Shown: positions 50,219 to 60,205, counted from the stretch's first letter. The stretch: DNA of 64,000 nucleotides from an uncultured Clostridia bacterium (GCA_947168885.1 CAMVNQ010000012.1:38447-102446), one strand, 5' to 3'. Made by a program: numbers and translations. Notes: generated by a model from the sequence alone, not told the origin.

Positions 50219-53211
50219 AAAGACAGAAAAAGTTTCCGACGATACTTCTTTGCTTTACGGTTGTTTTTGCGGTGTTTATTTCCGGTATAACAAAGCCGGG
50301 ATTTCTCCTGCCGCTGTTCACTCCGAAAATGGCAGAGCTCAAGGACGTTTCTGTTCAGCTCCTTGATCCGCCTGCCGAGGGTAACAGCCGCGCATTCAGT
50401 ATCACCCCCGAACCCGGAGTTACGGTCTATGCCGAGGAAAACGCTCTCGACAGGGATCGTACATTCAATGTATCACGTATGACACAGGACGTTATTGACG
50501 GCCTTAAGGATACTATCTTCAGATGCGAAGAACCCGATACAAATGTTGTGCCGCTGCTCGGCTGGAACGTTGACGCGGGTATGACCGAGGATGAGTTCCT
50601 TCCGGGAGTGTTCCATTTTGATGTCGATCTTTCACAGTTCAATATACCCGAATACCTGTATTCGGCACTGTCGGTTTTCCATATAGACAGCAACGGCTAT
50701 TGGACGGAAATGGCTGCCGAGACAGACGGTTCTTTGCTGAAGATCGAATCAAGACATAATGACGCCCTTCTTGTAGCCACGGCTATCCTTGTACCTATGG
50801 TTATAAAGGGGATAAACGATAACATTTCCAGCGGCGAAAGCGATTTAATGGGTTCGTTGAAAGCTATGGTACGTCTCTGGACCATGATCGGGCGGGTCTC
50901 GGTCTATGAAGACGGATATGAGCTGAAAAGAGGTACCAACATAATAGGCCAGGAGGTCACGTTCTTTACCGGCAAAGGAAAGCGCATACATTCCCTGAGA
51001 TATCGTCCTTCCGATACAGAAGCTGCAAAAAGGCAAAGAATGAACGATATCGAAAAGCGGTTGTTTGATGCATCCGAAACCACTGCACGTGCTATCTGCA
51101 AGCGTGATAAGGGCGACAATTTCACGGATGTCGATGTAAAGGTCGTTCAGGCTGCTCTGACGCAGGAAGCTGTTGCCGAAGATCCGGAATATCAGGATCT
51201 TTCATCCCGGATGATCCAATCGACCAATATGTGGAACAGAGATTATTATGACGAAACGATTATTCCGGAATTGTGTCTGAAAATGATGGATATTTGTCAG
51301 AACGCTCACAATTATCTGAAGAATGTTGCAAAGATCAGGACGGCATCTTATGTCGTGCCGATATTTATGGATCCCGAGTTCAAACAGACCGGAGTACAGG
51401 TCCCGGATTTCCCTCACAGGCTTACATCGTATGTCAGAATAAATACCAAAAATCTTATGTTGAACGAAAAGTCTAACGACAGTATCCTGGTTTCGCTTAC
51501 TCATGAGCTGACGCACGTTAGTCAGATGGAATACTGTTATAATTACCTTTCGGATCTGAAATTCAATGAGGCTACCGCACAGCTTATGGAGGAGACTGCT
51601 TATAAGTATTATAAGAAGAACCATACCGTCACTAACGATCTGGAATTCGGAAACGGTACCGACTATCATTTCCTGGCTATAGAAATGGACGGTTACAAGA
51701 CGTCTACATGGGTAAGTTCGTATAACGATAAAATGACGGTATATGATTGTGGTGAGAAGGGCCAAAAGTCTGACTGTTCGTATGTTTGTGCAAGATTTAT
51801 TGAGTATCTGTGGAAACAATACGGTTCACCCGAAGGCGAAGGCACAGGTATAAGTTGGGACGGCCTGTTCAGGACGTACAGTAAATTCTGGACGGTCGAG
51901 GGTGTACCAGCTCTTTCTGAGATACTGATGCAGGCGTTCAATATAAATTCAAAAGGCGCTTTTGACACGTTCTACGTTCAATTCGCGAGAAAATATAAAC
52001 AGGTATTATATAACTATGTAATAAACGGTGACGGAGGAGACAAGGATTATTTCGCTCCGAAGGTCGGAAAGCAGAGCCGAAATCCGAAGGAAAACGGAGG
52101 TGTCACCAGGATCCAGAATCAGGACCTTACGATAAAGCTCAGAAGGTTTGCTCCTTACAGACCCGACACTTATGATCGTTCAAAGCAGGTCTCGCTTTTA
52201 TTGTATCAGCAGTCCGGATTCAATGAAGCAACAAGCGATATGACGTTCATTCCTCTCGGAACGACAGCCGTTGAAACGTGTAAACGCGGACTGTTTTTTA
52301 AGCCAAACACCTGGGAGTTCTTCGTAAAGAATGCCGCGATCCTTGAGGTGGACGGCTTCCTCAAATCCAAGACGGAAGGTCAGCAGATCGGCGAATATCA
52401 GCTTTGGACGCTCTTCGCGCCGGACAAGATAACTCCCGAGGTAAAGGATCAGAGGTTAAGGTTCAAGATGCCCGACCCCAGCGACGCGGTCAGGATGGGT
52501 CTTATAGATGGCTACCGCGTGACCGTAACGCCGTCCCGCGGCGGACCCGCAAAGCAGTTCTTCTGGGTCTATGATGTTGCGGGTACCTACGTAACGCTTG
52601 ATTTCAAGGATATACTTGACAAGGAGTTCATCCAGAAGATCCGTGAAGGCAAGGAGACGTCCGGAGACGTTAATTTCGTCGTATCCATATGTGAATTTAT
52701 CCAGGACGCTGATCGTACAAGACATTTCGGTCCCGAGTCCGAGCAGGACAATATCTCGGCACTGCTCAGCGAGATGGGTGCTCACGAAGGTAAGGTAACA
52801 GTTACTCTCCACTGGCGCGGACACGACGACCTCGATCTGCACTGCACGACTCCAAAGGGCGGACATATAAGCTATAACAACAAGAGCGCTGACGGCGGTT
52901 ATCTCGATGTAGATATGAATGTAAACGGCGAAAGCGACGAATCCGTTGAGCATATTTATTTTGATAAACCCGATCCCGGTGAGTATTCGGTATATATCTA
53001 CAATTATACCGACCGTACTGAGGGAAGCGTAACAGCGGATATAATCATAAGCGTCGAACAGGAGGTACTCATACGCGATACAGCACAAATGGGCGGAACG
53101 AGTAAGACATGGAAGTTCAAGATCGAAGAGAAGGAAGGATACCGCGAAGGCGGAGAGTACTATATCGGAAGCGTTATTGCGACAAGTGACAGCGATCAAC
53201 TGAGCGGATAA
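50215..53211 (+). CDS. Membrane-anchored metalloprotease-like protein with DUF2135 tail
   Basis: 998 residues, GTG start coupled to the gene before. N-terminal anchor at about 8-30. SLTHELTHVSQMEYC at about 427-441 has the HEXXH zinc motif, with a candidate third ligand Glu in FNEATAQLMEE (about 452), a gluzincin arrangement. About residues 860-950 (WRGHDDLDLHCTTPKGGHIS, HIYFDKPDPGEYSVYIYNY) is a YfaP/DUF2135 domain. It is probably an outward-facing protease or adhesin of the envelope. Substrate unknown. Confidence 0.8.
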   Translation: MKRQKKFPTILLCFTVVFAVFISGITKPGFLLPLFTPKMAELKDVSVQLLDPPAEGNSRAFSITPEPGVTVYAEENALDRDRTFNVSRMTQDVIDGLKDTIFRCEEPDTNVVPLLGWNVDAGMTEDEFLPGVFHFDVDLSQFNIPEYLYSALSVFHIDSNGYWTEMAAETDGSLLKIESRHNDALLVATAILVPMVIKGINDNISSGESDLMGSLKAMVRLWTMIGRVSVYEDGYELKRGTNIIGQEVTFFTGKGKRIHSLRYRPSDTEAAKRQRMNDIEKRLFDASETTARAICKRDKGDNFTDVDVKVVQAALTQEAVAEDPEYQDLSSRMIQSTNMWNRDYYDETIIPELCLKMMDICQNAHNYLKNVAKIRTASYVVPIFMDPEFKQTGVQVPDFPHRLTSYVRINTKNLMLNEKSNDSILVSLTHELTHVSQMEYCYNYLSDLKFNEATAQLMEETAYKYYKKNHTVTNDLEFGNGTDYHFLAIEMDGYKTSTWVSSYNDKMTVYDCGEKGQKSDCSYVCARFIEYLWKQYGSPEGEGTGISWDGLFRTYSKFWTVEGVPALSEILMQAFNINSKGAFDTFYVQFARKYKQVLYNYVINGDGGDKDYFAPKVGKQSRNPKENGGVTRIQNQDLTIKLRRFAPYRPDTYDRSKQVSLLLYQQSGFNEATSDMTFIPLGTTAVETCKRGLFFKPNTWEFFVKNAAILEVDGFLKSKTEGQQIGEYQLWTLFAPDKITPEVKDQRLRFKMPDPSDAVRMGLIDGYRVTVTPSRGGPAKQFFWVYDVAGTYVTLDFKDILDKEFIQKIREGKETSGDVNFVVSICEFIQDADRTRHFGPESEQDNISALLSEMGAHEGKVTVTLHWRGHDDLDLHCTTPKGGHISYNNKSADGGYLDVDMNVNGESDESVEHIYFDKPDPGEYSVYIYNYTDRTEGSVTADIIISVEQEVLIRDTAQMGGTSKTWKFKIEEKEGYREGGEYYIGSVIATSDSDQLSG

Positions 53212-53248
53212 TAACGTTTAATAAAATACGTGACAAGAGGTAAGGCCT

Positions 53249-53631
53249 ATGTTCTGTCCGAACTGCGGAACTCAAATAGACGATAACGCAAGGTTCTGTC
53301 CCGAATGCGGAACAAAGACCGGTAAAGCGGATATAGGGGCGGCGGCATTGCCGTCCGCCCCTCCTGTCCGGCAGCCCGCACAGGAGCCGCCGATGCAGGG
53401 ACAGCGTGTGACCGAGAACATATATCTCTGTCCCGACGGAGTTTACCGCTGGGCATATGAGTATAAGCTTATGCGTGATCCTACGATACTGATAACGCTT
53501 TTCAAGGTCGTTATACTTTCGGTCGGCATGCGCGTTTGTATCACAATCAGATCTATGCGGGAGCTGCGGACTTTGATTTCGTTCAGAACTATATAAATGA
53601 AAGGCTGCCTGCCGAAGCGATAAGGAAGTGA
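53249..53631 (+). pseudogene. Zinc-ribbon membrane protein, internally deleted
   Basis: Starts with a clean zinc ribbon (CPNCGTQIDDNARFCPECG) and CPDGVYRWAYEYKLMRDPTI, then within the first membrane helix (ILITLFKVVILSVGM) it jumps to another frame whose end (QIYAGAADFDFVQNYINERL) is the expected C-terminus. The middle membrane part is deleted and the frame shifted. Confidence 0.7.
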
Positions 53632-53636
53632 CTGCT

Positions 53637-54161
53637 ATGATAAAACTAATAATATCGGCTTGTCTTATTGTTATGCTGACCATGACGGCTCTGTGTGCGT
53701 GTGTGCCGGAAGACCCCGCGAAGATCGCGGCTGCAAGCTCTGAAAGAGCCGAGCGAGAAGAACGGAAACGCTTTGAAGCTGAACAGCTCGGAAAGTTCGC
53801 CGGCTCCGACCTGCGGAAATACGCAGAGCAATATACCGTTGATGTTTTTAAAGAGATATTTCCGGACAAGGATCCTGCCGACTACGATATCAGCGTATCA
53901 AAGGACGCTCCGACAATAGAAGAAACTGCGGTGCTGAACGGAGATTATGATCTTGCGTTCGAGATGTTCCGTACCGGCAATTTTATGATAAACTTCATCA
54001 ATCACGATAATGTACCGATCATGACAAATGAAGAACGCGATGCGATAATGAAAGCGTTCGCGGACAGGAAATTCACATGTGTTATCATTCTTTCAAATTT
54101 CTGGGAAGATGACTATATTGTTGACGGTGAGATACATATCGATCCGCGGCCGATGTATTGA
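53637..54161 (+). CDS. Small lipoprotein of unknown function
   Basis: 174 residues from ATG at 53637. Signal with lipobox LCAC (Cys about 22). Then a charged helix (ASSERAEREERKRFEAEQLG) and an alpha/beta part. Located 5 bases behind the deleted zinc-ribbon gene. No family recognised. Confidence 0.65.
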   Translation: MIKLIISACLIVMLTMTALCACVPEDPAKIAAASSERAEREERKRFEAEQLGKFAGSDLRKYAEQYTVDVFKEIFPDKDPADYDISVSKDAPTIEETAVLNGDYDLAFEMFRTGNFMINFINHDNVPIMTNEERDAIMKAFADRKFTCVIILSNFWEDDYIVDGEIHIDPRPMY

Positions 54162-54379
54162 TGATGAATAGTATAACTAATATAAAAGTGAGGCGTCGTT
54201 CTGACAAATTTCCTGAAAACTTCCAATCTGGGGCTTTCGCCTTGTTTTGTTTAGCTTTATTTCGCGGATTTTGCTATTTAAAATATAGCGAAATATTGTA
54301 AAATGCTACAATAAAATTGAAATAATGAGATAGATATTATCGGGTCTTTTTCGCCCGCGGACGCAGAAAGAAAAGATAA

Positions 54380-54451
54380 ACTGTCGATGACTTCGTCGGA
54401 GATGCCAACCGGTTCGACGACCTGATTATACTCACGGTCACACTGTTTTGA
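54380..54451 (+). pseudogene. Tail of a SpoIIE/PP2C-type phosphatase
   Basis: VDDFVGDANRFDDLIILTVT is the C-terminal signature of SpoIIE-like serine phosphatases (GDAxxFDDxTxL). 23 codons remain. The rest of 54162-54499 shows no gene. Confidence 0.55.
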
Positions 54452-54499
54452 CAGCCCAGATGCAGAGCTGAGGTTCTCGCCGCCAGCATATAAAAAGAG

Positions 54500-54531
54500 C
54501 CGGGGCAGTTCTATAACTGTCCCGGATTTTT
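54500..54531 (+). terminator. Terminator
   Basis: CCGGGGCAGTT pairs with AACTGTCCCGG, then ATTTTTC. Confidence 0.75.
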
Positions 54532-54577
54532 CATTGTAAGCATGAACATTGCCAAAAGCTTATCAGACACGAGCGAT

Positions 54578-56584
54578 TTATTTCATACACTCATTTACCC
54601 AGGTTATGAAGTTTTCCGTGCTGTTTCCTGTGCGCTCAGCTTCGGTGTGTCCCGCACCCCATATCGTCTCAAAATCAACGCTTTCCACGCTGTCATAGTT
54701 TTCGAGTGCAAGCGCGAGGTTCATCTCGGTAGTTACGGCTGTATCACTCTGTGCGATTCCCGTTCTTATGCGCCAGTATTTTGCAACTGTGCTCGTTCCG
54801 TAACCCTCGGAGCTTTCAAGCAGGTAATAAAGCGGTGTGTACATCTGCAATCTCTGCTCTGCGGTATATCCGGCGCTGTCGGTCTTTGCGAGGTCTGCGG
54901 CATAGCTTTCGGCATATTCACTTCCGAGGTCGGAAAGGATCTGTGCAAGTGTGCTGTCAAAATGTGCTCCGCTTCCGTCGCCGTAACCGAACAGAGTATT
55001 TTCACCCTGTCCTGCATCAAGCTGATCGAAAGCACCGAGGTTCTTTGACGCGGATTTGAATGCCTTTACAAAGTCGGCAACACTTGAAATAGTCGCTGTA
55101 TTGGTGTCTGCATCATAAGTCACCCACTCTCCGTCAGCGTTCAGCGCATCGATGTAGTCCTGCGCTGTCTCATAGGTGCCGGAAAGGCTTATACCGCTCT
55201 TTGTACTGTTTCTTGTGATGTTGTCCACGTCCTCGATCGACTGAGCGGCTCCCATATCCGAGGGCATTTCTCCGTCAGGCATACCTCCACCGAAATTACC
55301 GTCCGGCGCACCGTCAGGCTTCTCACCGCCGAAATCCCTGTCCGGCGCACCGTCAGGTTTTTCGCTACCGAAATCGCCGCCTGGCGCACCGTCAGGCTTC
55401 TCACCGCCGAAATTCCTGTCCGGTCGCTGACCGCCGCCATTCGGACCGGCACCGCCCATACCACCGTGACCGCCGCCGGAAGAGCTGCTTGCATCATAAG
55501 GGAATGTAGTATCGGAAAGGAAGTTGTTGAGTGACTGCTCTATAACGCCTTTCAGATAGTCGTAATAGCTGCCGGACTGATAAATACCTTCGGAGGATTC
55601 TTCAAGAGTAAGGATATTTCCGTTCTCGTCCTTTATCTGTGCGGAATTGACATATTCCGCAAAAGCTGTCGCAAGCGCATCGGAGATAGCCTGTTCATCA
55701 TCGGAGAGACCGCTTCTTGTAACTCCCATCATCCACTCATAAGCCTCATCTGCGCTGTCGAGATTTGTTATCGGACACCAGTCCATAGATCCGTAAACCG
55801 CATCGCTTACGCCCTGTACTGCCCCTATCGCTTCAAGGTAAGGGGTATAAAGCTCGCTGTCTCCGGTCGCACCCATGAGCGCGGACTGCGCACCGCCGCC
55901 GCTCATTCCGAATGTGAATATACGCTCGGCACTTCCGGCGATAACTTCATCACAATAGCGCACATAACGGACAGCGGCTTTCAGATCGGTAACGCCCGCC
56001 GGAGCACCCGCATCACGTCCGCGGCAGCCTGCGTGAACATACACAAAGCCGGCGCTCGTGTATGTCTTTGCGCTGCTTGAATAATCGGTAAGCGCTGACA
56101 TAGCTGAATAACCGGGTGTGTTTATCGGCATAACTATCGGCGCTGTCTCGGCAGTGTAGCCGTTTACAGTTCCGTCCGAAAGCTCGCAGGTGTATGTTCC
56201 GTCGCCGTTTTCTGTCCCTTTCATATATGCCCCCGGAACAAACACTGCAAGTGTCTCATAGCTTTCATCAGCGGGAGTTTCACAGTAAGAAATACCGATC
56301 TGATAGTAAACATCATCATCGGCGTTATACTGCCACTTTGTCATATCGAGCTTTTCAAGGTTCGTCACAACCTGCACCTCGCTTTCTGATGCAGAAGTTT
56401 CCGATACTTCAGTTGTTTCGGAAACCGTCGTCTCCGCGGCTGTCGTTTCTGTTTGTGTTTCAGAAACTGTTACTGCCGAAACTGTGGTCGTTGTAGTTCC
56501 GGCTGTCTGTGAATTACCGGAACAGCCTGCCATTACTGCACATAAGCATAGTGCAAGAATTAATGATGAATATCTGGTTTTCAT
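54578..56584 (-). CDS. Lipoprotein alpha/beta-hydrolase (tannase/feruloyl-esterase-like)
   Basis: 668 residues. Lipobox VMAGC (Cys about 21), then a 50-residue Thr/Ser/Glu linker. The hydrolase core has HAGCRGRDAGAPAG and the nucleophile elbow FGMSGGGAQSALMG (Ser about 224). An insertion at about 365-445 is built of Gly/Pro/Asp repeats (FGGEKPDGAPDGN-like, four units). The core resumes after it and ends with GAGHTEAER (His). It probably cleaves ester-linked aromatics at the cell surface. Subfamily not certain. Confidence 0.75.
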   Translation of the reverse strand: MKTRYSSLILALCLCAVMAGCSGNSQTAGTTTTTVSAVTVSETQTETTAAETTVSETTEVSETSASESEVQVVTNLEKLDMTKWQYNADDDVYYQIGISYCETPADESYETLAVFVPGAYMKGTENGDGTYTCELSDGTVNGYTAETAPIVMPINTPGYSAMSALTDYSSSAKTYTSAGFVYVHAGCRGRDAGAPAGVTDLKAAVRYVRYCDEVIAGSAERIFTFGMSGGGAQSALMGATGDSELYTPYLEAIGAVQGVSDAVYGSMDWCPITNLDSADEAYEWMMGVTRSGLSDDEQAISDALATAFAEYVNSAQIKDENGNILTLEESSEGIYQSGSYYDYLKGVIEQSLNNFLSDTTFPYDASSSSGGGHGGMGGAGPNGGGQRPDRNFGGEKPDGAPGGDFGSEKPDGAPDRDFGGEKPDGAPDGNFGGGMPDGEMPSDMGAAQSIEDVDNITRNSTKSGISLSGTYETAQDYIDALNADGEWVTYDADTNTATISSVADFVKAFKSASKNLGAFDQLDAGQGENTLFGYGDGSGAHFDSTLAQILSDLGSEYAESYAADLAKTDSAGYTAEQRLQMYTPLYYLLESSEGYGTSTVAKYWRIRTGIAQSDTAVTTEMNLALALENYDSVESVDFETIWGAGHTEAERTGNSTENFITWVNECMK

Positions 56585-56700
56585 AAGAACATCTCCTTCG
56601 TTGACTTTCCTGCATTATATCATACGAAGTTAAAATGAACTTAAAGGAATCTCAACATTTCTGACACATATCACTCCTCAAGGTAAAATAAAAAGAGCCT

Positions 56701-56729
56701 TTACAAAAACTCTTATGTATGGTATAATT
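56701..56729 (+). promoter_or_regulatory. Promoter
   Basis: TTTACA, 17 bases, TATAAT upstream of the gene at 56779. Confidence 0.75.
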
Positions 56730-56778
56730 TAAAGAAAGATAAATCGGAGTTTATGATGAAACGAAAGGATCTTGAGAT

Positions 56779-57240
56779 ATGTTTTTCAAAAGAGAAAAGA
56801 AGATGAAAAAAGAAAATGAAACAATGACTAACGCAGTTTTTGGAGAGCTTGAATTCATTGATTGTGCGTGGGAAGGAGATTCGGTAAGTTCGCTGTTTGG
56901 TGAAGAAAAGACTATTGGTCTGTATGTGTATGCTGATGAAGACGAAAAGACCATTGAAGAGCAGCAGGAAGAGGTCTATCTGAATTATCTCCGGAATCGG
57001 CCGGAAATTGAAGAAGTTGTCAGAAAAGTTATTTTCAGAGAATTTAAGCTTCCGGATGATTTTGACCTCAGTTCACGCTTCAGGGCGAGTTCGATAATCG
57101 TGACCTGCGACGGCAATTGTGGTATATCAATTGTTGACAACACCTATGAAATGGGACATAACCGTTTTAAATTTGTGATCGAAACCGAACCGGAATACGA
57201 ATTCACAGATTCAGAAGAGTATTATTTAGAAACTAAATGA
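56779..57240 (+). CDS. DUF6985/DUF2004-like protein
   Basis: 153 residues. TNAVFGELEFIDCAWEGD at about 17-33 is the start typical of these small families, which are often found as immunity or orphan proteins. The rest is acidic with no catalytic motif. AT-rich. In-frame ATGs at codons 9 and 16 are alternative starts. Confidence 0.55.
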   Translation: MFFKREKKMKKENETMTNAVFGELEFIDCAWEGDSVSSLFGEEKTIGLYVYADEDEKTIEEQQEEVYLNYLRNRPEIEEVVRKVIFREFKLPDDFDLSSRFRASSIIVTCDGNCGISIVDNTYEMGHNRFKFVIETEPEYEFTDSEEYYLETK

Positions 57241-57328
57241 CAACCGCCAAGACGATACAATTAGTAGGACAAATTCAGGTTTTCCTTATTATCTGCATAT
57301 TACGGGGGAGATAACAATGAGTCTGCGT

Positions 57329-57451
57329 TCAGATGCGTACATAGTTAAATATAATGAAAAGAATATCGGGAATTATTTCTTTAAAGTCCCTGCGTACTTC
57401 TTTGACGGATACGCCGTGCTGCTTTGCTACCTTTTTGATTGTGTTGCTCAT
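57329..57451 (-). CDS. Short HTH peptide, truncated
   Basis: 40 residues; AAAGGAG 9 bases before ATG. TIKKVAKQHGVSVKEVRRDF resembles the start of Spo0A-C-like HTH proteins seen beside XRE genes in clostridial elements; the second half is replaced by IIPDILFIIFNYVRI. On the other strand GGGGGAGATAACAATG opens a 60-codon frame (57317) that may be another truncated start. Both probably end at a recombination joint. Confidence 0.45.
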   Translation of the reverse strand: MSNTIKKVAKQHGVSVKEVRRDFKEIIPDILFIIFNYVRI

Positions 57452-57600
57452 TGTGAACAGCTCCTTTGTGATATTAATAGCGGCTTTTGCCGCTGCTAGT
57501 GGTATTATATCACAAAGACTATGTCGAAAAAACGAGAACCGTGACGGGAAATAAAAAAATCGGCAGTTTCCTACCGATTTGTCGAATATGGTCATCTTCG

Positions 57601-57927
57601 TTATGATTTTGCCTGATCCGCCAGCAATTCAACAATTGCAATAATCTTGAGCTGTTCCTTTTGGGGTAAGCCTTTGATAATATCGCCAATCATCGCTTGT
57701 TTTATATTTACCTGCTTATTCAGAACATCACAAAGCAGCATATCCGCTGTTATGTTCAACGCATTTGCGATGTTTACGAGAGTTTCAAGTGACGGCGGCT
57801 TCTCTGAGCGTTCAAGCGCACTGACATACTTTGTGGAAATACCACTCTGCTCGGCAAGTTTGCTCTGAGACATTTTCGCCTCTAACCGATATCTTTTGAT
57901 GTTTACACCTATTGAAGAAAAATCCAT
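57601..57927 (-). CDS. XRE-family regulator
   Basis: 108 residues from ATG at 57927. HTH at about 8-60: NIKRYRLEAKMSQSKLAEQS, then GISTKYVSALERSEKPPSLETL. The C-terminal helix (LPQKEQLKIIAIVELLADQA) may dimerize. The short HTH peptide lies downstream on the same strand. Confidence 0.85.
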   Translation of the reverse strand: MDFSSIGVNIKRYRLEAKMSQSKLAEQSGISTKYVSALERSEKPPSLETLVNIANALNITADMLLCDVLNKQVNIKQAMIGDIIKGLPQKEQLKIIAIVELLADQAKS

Positions 57928-58042
57928 TATATTCACCACCCACCAACGGTGTACTTTTTCTTCCAATAGTATAACCTATACAGTCAAGCAAATAAACACG
58001 CTGTCGGCGGCTACGACCGCTATTAGCGGGATATGGCATAAG

Positions 58043-58073
58043 TAAAAGAGCTCCTCGATCGAGAAGCTCTCTT
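58043..58073. terminator. Bidirectional hairpin
   Basis: AAAGAGCT-CCTCGATCGAGA-AGCTCTCTTT; serves the leftward gene at 58311. Confidence 0.6.
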
Positions 58074-58310
58074 TATTGTCATTATTTCATCTTTACCCCG
58101 TTCTGATAGAATTCCTTGCATACCTCGCCGTCTCCAGACATCGCAAGCCCGTAAAGCCGGGATCGACTATAAGATCGTTTATGGATATATACCGGATTTT
58201 TAATTCAGAACACTTTAACTTTACTGTCCGGTTTTCCTACTCGACTCATGATTTATACCCTCCGAAATACGTTTAAATACTTCTATATAAATGCTTTGTC
58301 AACATATTTC

Positions 58311-58943
58311 CTATTCAGAATCCGGCCAGACATCTCTGTCGCAGCGCTTTCTGATCTTATCCTTCAGATCCTGCATTTTACCGCCGTTTCTTGTTTCGGA
58401 AAGGCACAGACGTTTATTGTTCTTTGTGACCACCATTATCCGGTATGTGTAGTATTCCCTCGATTTGAAAAAATTTTTTCTGCTGCTGCGTGTTTCCATT
58501 CCGTAACCTTCCGTGTGCCATTTTCTCTTTATGTAGATCTTATCTATATCGTCGTACTCGACTGCGGTTACGCCTCTGTTTACGCCGATGATAAGTTTCG
58601 GCGTGATATAGATATCATACAGTTTAATCCATTCCGACTCCGGAAGATTTGCTTGTTCATCTATTTCTTCGGGAGTATATCTCACACTTCCGCAGGCAGG
58701 TCTGAGGTGCTTTGTAACGTTAAGCGTCGGTGAACCGGACTCCCAGAGACCCAAAAGTATCAGTAAGGTGATACCGAACACCAGACCAAGTGGATGTTCG
58801 TCAGTAAGCCTGTGCATAAACCTGTCATTAACGCCGTTAACACAGACGTCCTGATATGTGTGATAAAAGCTGAGAGAGATCAGAAATACCGCAGGCAGAA
58901 ACATAACGACGCTTACGTTCATACAGCGCAGATCAAATTTCAT
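58311..58943 (-). CDS. Two-helix membrane protein, unknown
   Basis: 210 residues. Membrane helices at about 8-27 and 52-68, then a soluble part (WIKLYDIYITPKLIIGVNRG, VEYDDIDKIYIKRKWH, YTYRIMVVTKNNKRLCLSET) that reads like a bacterial PH-type domain. Role unknown. Confidence 0.65.
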   Translation of the reverse strand: MKFDLRCMNVSVVMFLPAVFLISLSFYHTYQDVCVNGVNDRFMHRLTDEHPLGLVFGITLLILLGLWESGSPTLNVTKHLRPACGSVRYTPEEIDEQANLPESEWIKLYDIYITPKLIIGVNRGVTAVEYDDIDKIYIKRKWHTEGYGMETRSSRKNFFKSREYYTYRIMVVTKNNKRLCLSETRNGGKMQDLKDKIRKRCDRDVWPDSE

Positions 58944-58969
58944 CTGCTTATTTATATTTTCTCTTCATA

Positions 58970-59359
58970 TTATTGCTCTGATCCCGGTTCTTTATTGTCA
59001 GTTTCTGCAATATTCCTTTGAATGATCTCCATTATCTGCTCAAACCGCTTTTCGCCTATACCGCTGACTGTTCCAAGCTCTGCGCGAAGCTTGTCAATAT
59101 CAAGGTCAATGACCGCATTTTCGAGTGCGTCCTTCGCGCCCATATCATAGATATTATTGATTGTTTTCTCCATTGCGTCCCTATTCATAGACTTTATCTG
59201 TCTGTAAAGGTCGCGGGTAAGTAAGTTTGCTTTGCTGAGCTGATTCCTTTTACGAATATGTTCATCATAAAATATCTCCGCTCTGTAAGCATCATAGATC
59301 GCTCTCGTCACCTTGACTTTTGTTCCGTTGCATACCACTGTGTACTTCTTTTTGCTCAT
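58970..59359 (-). CDS. Small HhH-motif protein, long form
   Basis: 129 residues from ATG at 59359 (AAAGGACG upstream). N-terminus (MSKKKYTVVCNGTKVKVTRA) followed by a helical region ending in VSGIGEKRFEQIMEIIQRNI, a helix-hairpin-helix-like turn. The C-terminal two thirds are repeated at 3958-4221. Likely nucleic-acid-binding; such genes travel with mobilizable elements. Confidence 0.6.
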   Translation of the reverse strand: MSKKKYTVVCNGTKVKVTRAIYDAYRAEIFYDEHIRKRNQLSKANLLTRDLYRQIKSMNRDAMEKTINNIYDMGAKDALENAVIDLDIDKLRAELGTVSGIGEKRFEQIMEIIQRNIAETDNKEPGSEQ

Positions 59360-59374
59360 AATGACCGTCCTTTC

Positions 59375-59421
59375 GGTCGGACGCTCCGGTCGGGCGGATG
59401 CTCCGGTCAGGCGGATGCTCG
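59375..59421 (-). repeat. 17-bp repeats in the leader of the HhH gene
   Basis: GGTCGGGCGGATGCTCC occurs almost three times in a row 16-62 bases upstream of the start. 59462-59836 otherwise holds no gene; a dyad around 59500-59560 (GATGCTCCGATGAATAGGCA...TGCCTATCATCTGAACATC) is visible. Confidence 0.6.
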
Positions 59422-59836
59422 GGAACACAGTCTGCAAGGCAAACGGCGCATAAAAGCACAAATCGGATGCACTAACAGAGATGCTCCGATGAATAGGCAG
59501 GTTCCCAATACGGGTATGTGCCTATCATCTGAACATCCGCTGCCGTATGCATCCGACATAAGATATTATTTATTCCGGAACTGGTACCGGTTCGCTTCGG
59601 TATCCTTCCGACAAATACATAATATCATAGAAATCAACGGATTAACAGAACGAATTTCTACCACCTCAAATCAAGGATGTTTTGTGCGTTGTGACAGTTG
59701 TGCGTATAACAGAGGATAATAGAACTGTGCAAACAGCACAAGCGAGAGACGAAATTGCATGATATCTCGCTAAATTTGAGCGTTTGAGGCGGAAGTTTTT
59801 CTTCTTTCATTTACTTACAATACCAGTAAAACATAT

Positions 59837-60205
59837 ATGAGTGATTCTGAACAAGAATGGCATTTTGTTGATGACAATTCCAAGGAAGTAAATGGTATAA
59901 AATTACCTGAAGATATGAAAAAAGGTGCTATTATTGTTCAAACATCATTTGATCAAAGTAAATGGGTAACAATAAAGGATTCAATAGAAACGAATATCTT
60001 TGGCGAAGAATCCCTGCTATCCGCTCCGTTTTATACAACTAATGTTATTCAGATAATTAACGGATGCTACTACCGTATTATAGTAGCCTATAAAGTGACT
60101 AAAAAATCCGATACAAAAGAATGGTATCAATTATACTACTTTTTTCTCTTTTTGTACAGGGGTTTTAGAGGTTGCCAATATATATCCGCATTTGTCAAGC
60201 TGTGA
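59837..60205 (+). pseudogene. Unknown gene cut by a MITE fragment
   Basis: SDSEQEWHFVDDNSKEVNGI, then IIVQTSFDQSKWVTIKD and GCYYRIIVAYKVTKKSD read as protein up to about 60130. From 60132 the frame runs through the MITE half and ends in YYFFLFLYRGFRGC. No ribosome site before the ATG at 59837, so the N-terminus may also be lost. Confidence 0.55.
60132..60176. mobile_element. MITE fragment, right half
   Basis: 45 bases matching 44467-44511 with 2-3 differences and ending in GAGGTTGCC; left half missing. Confidence 0.7.
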
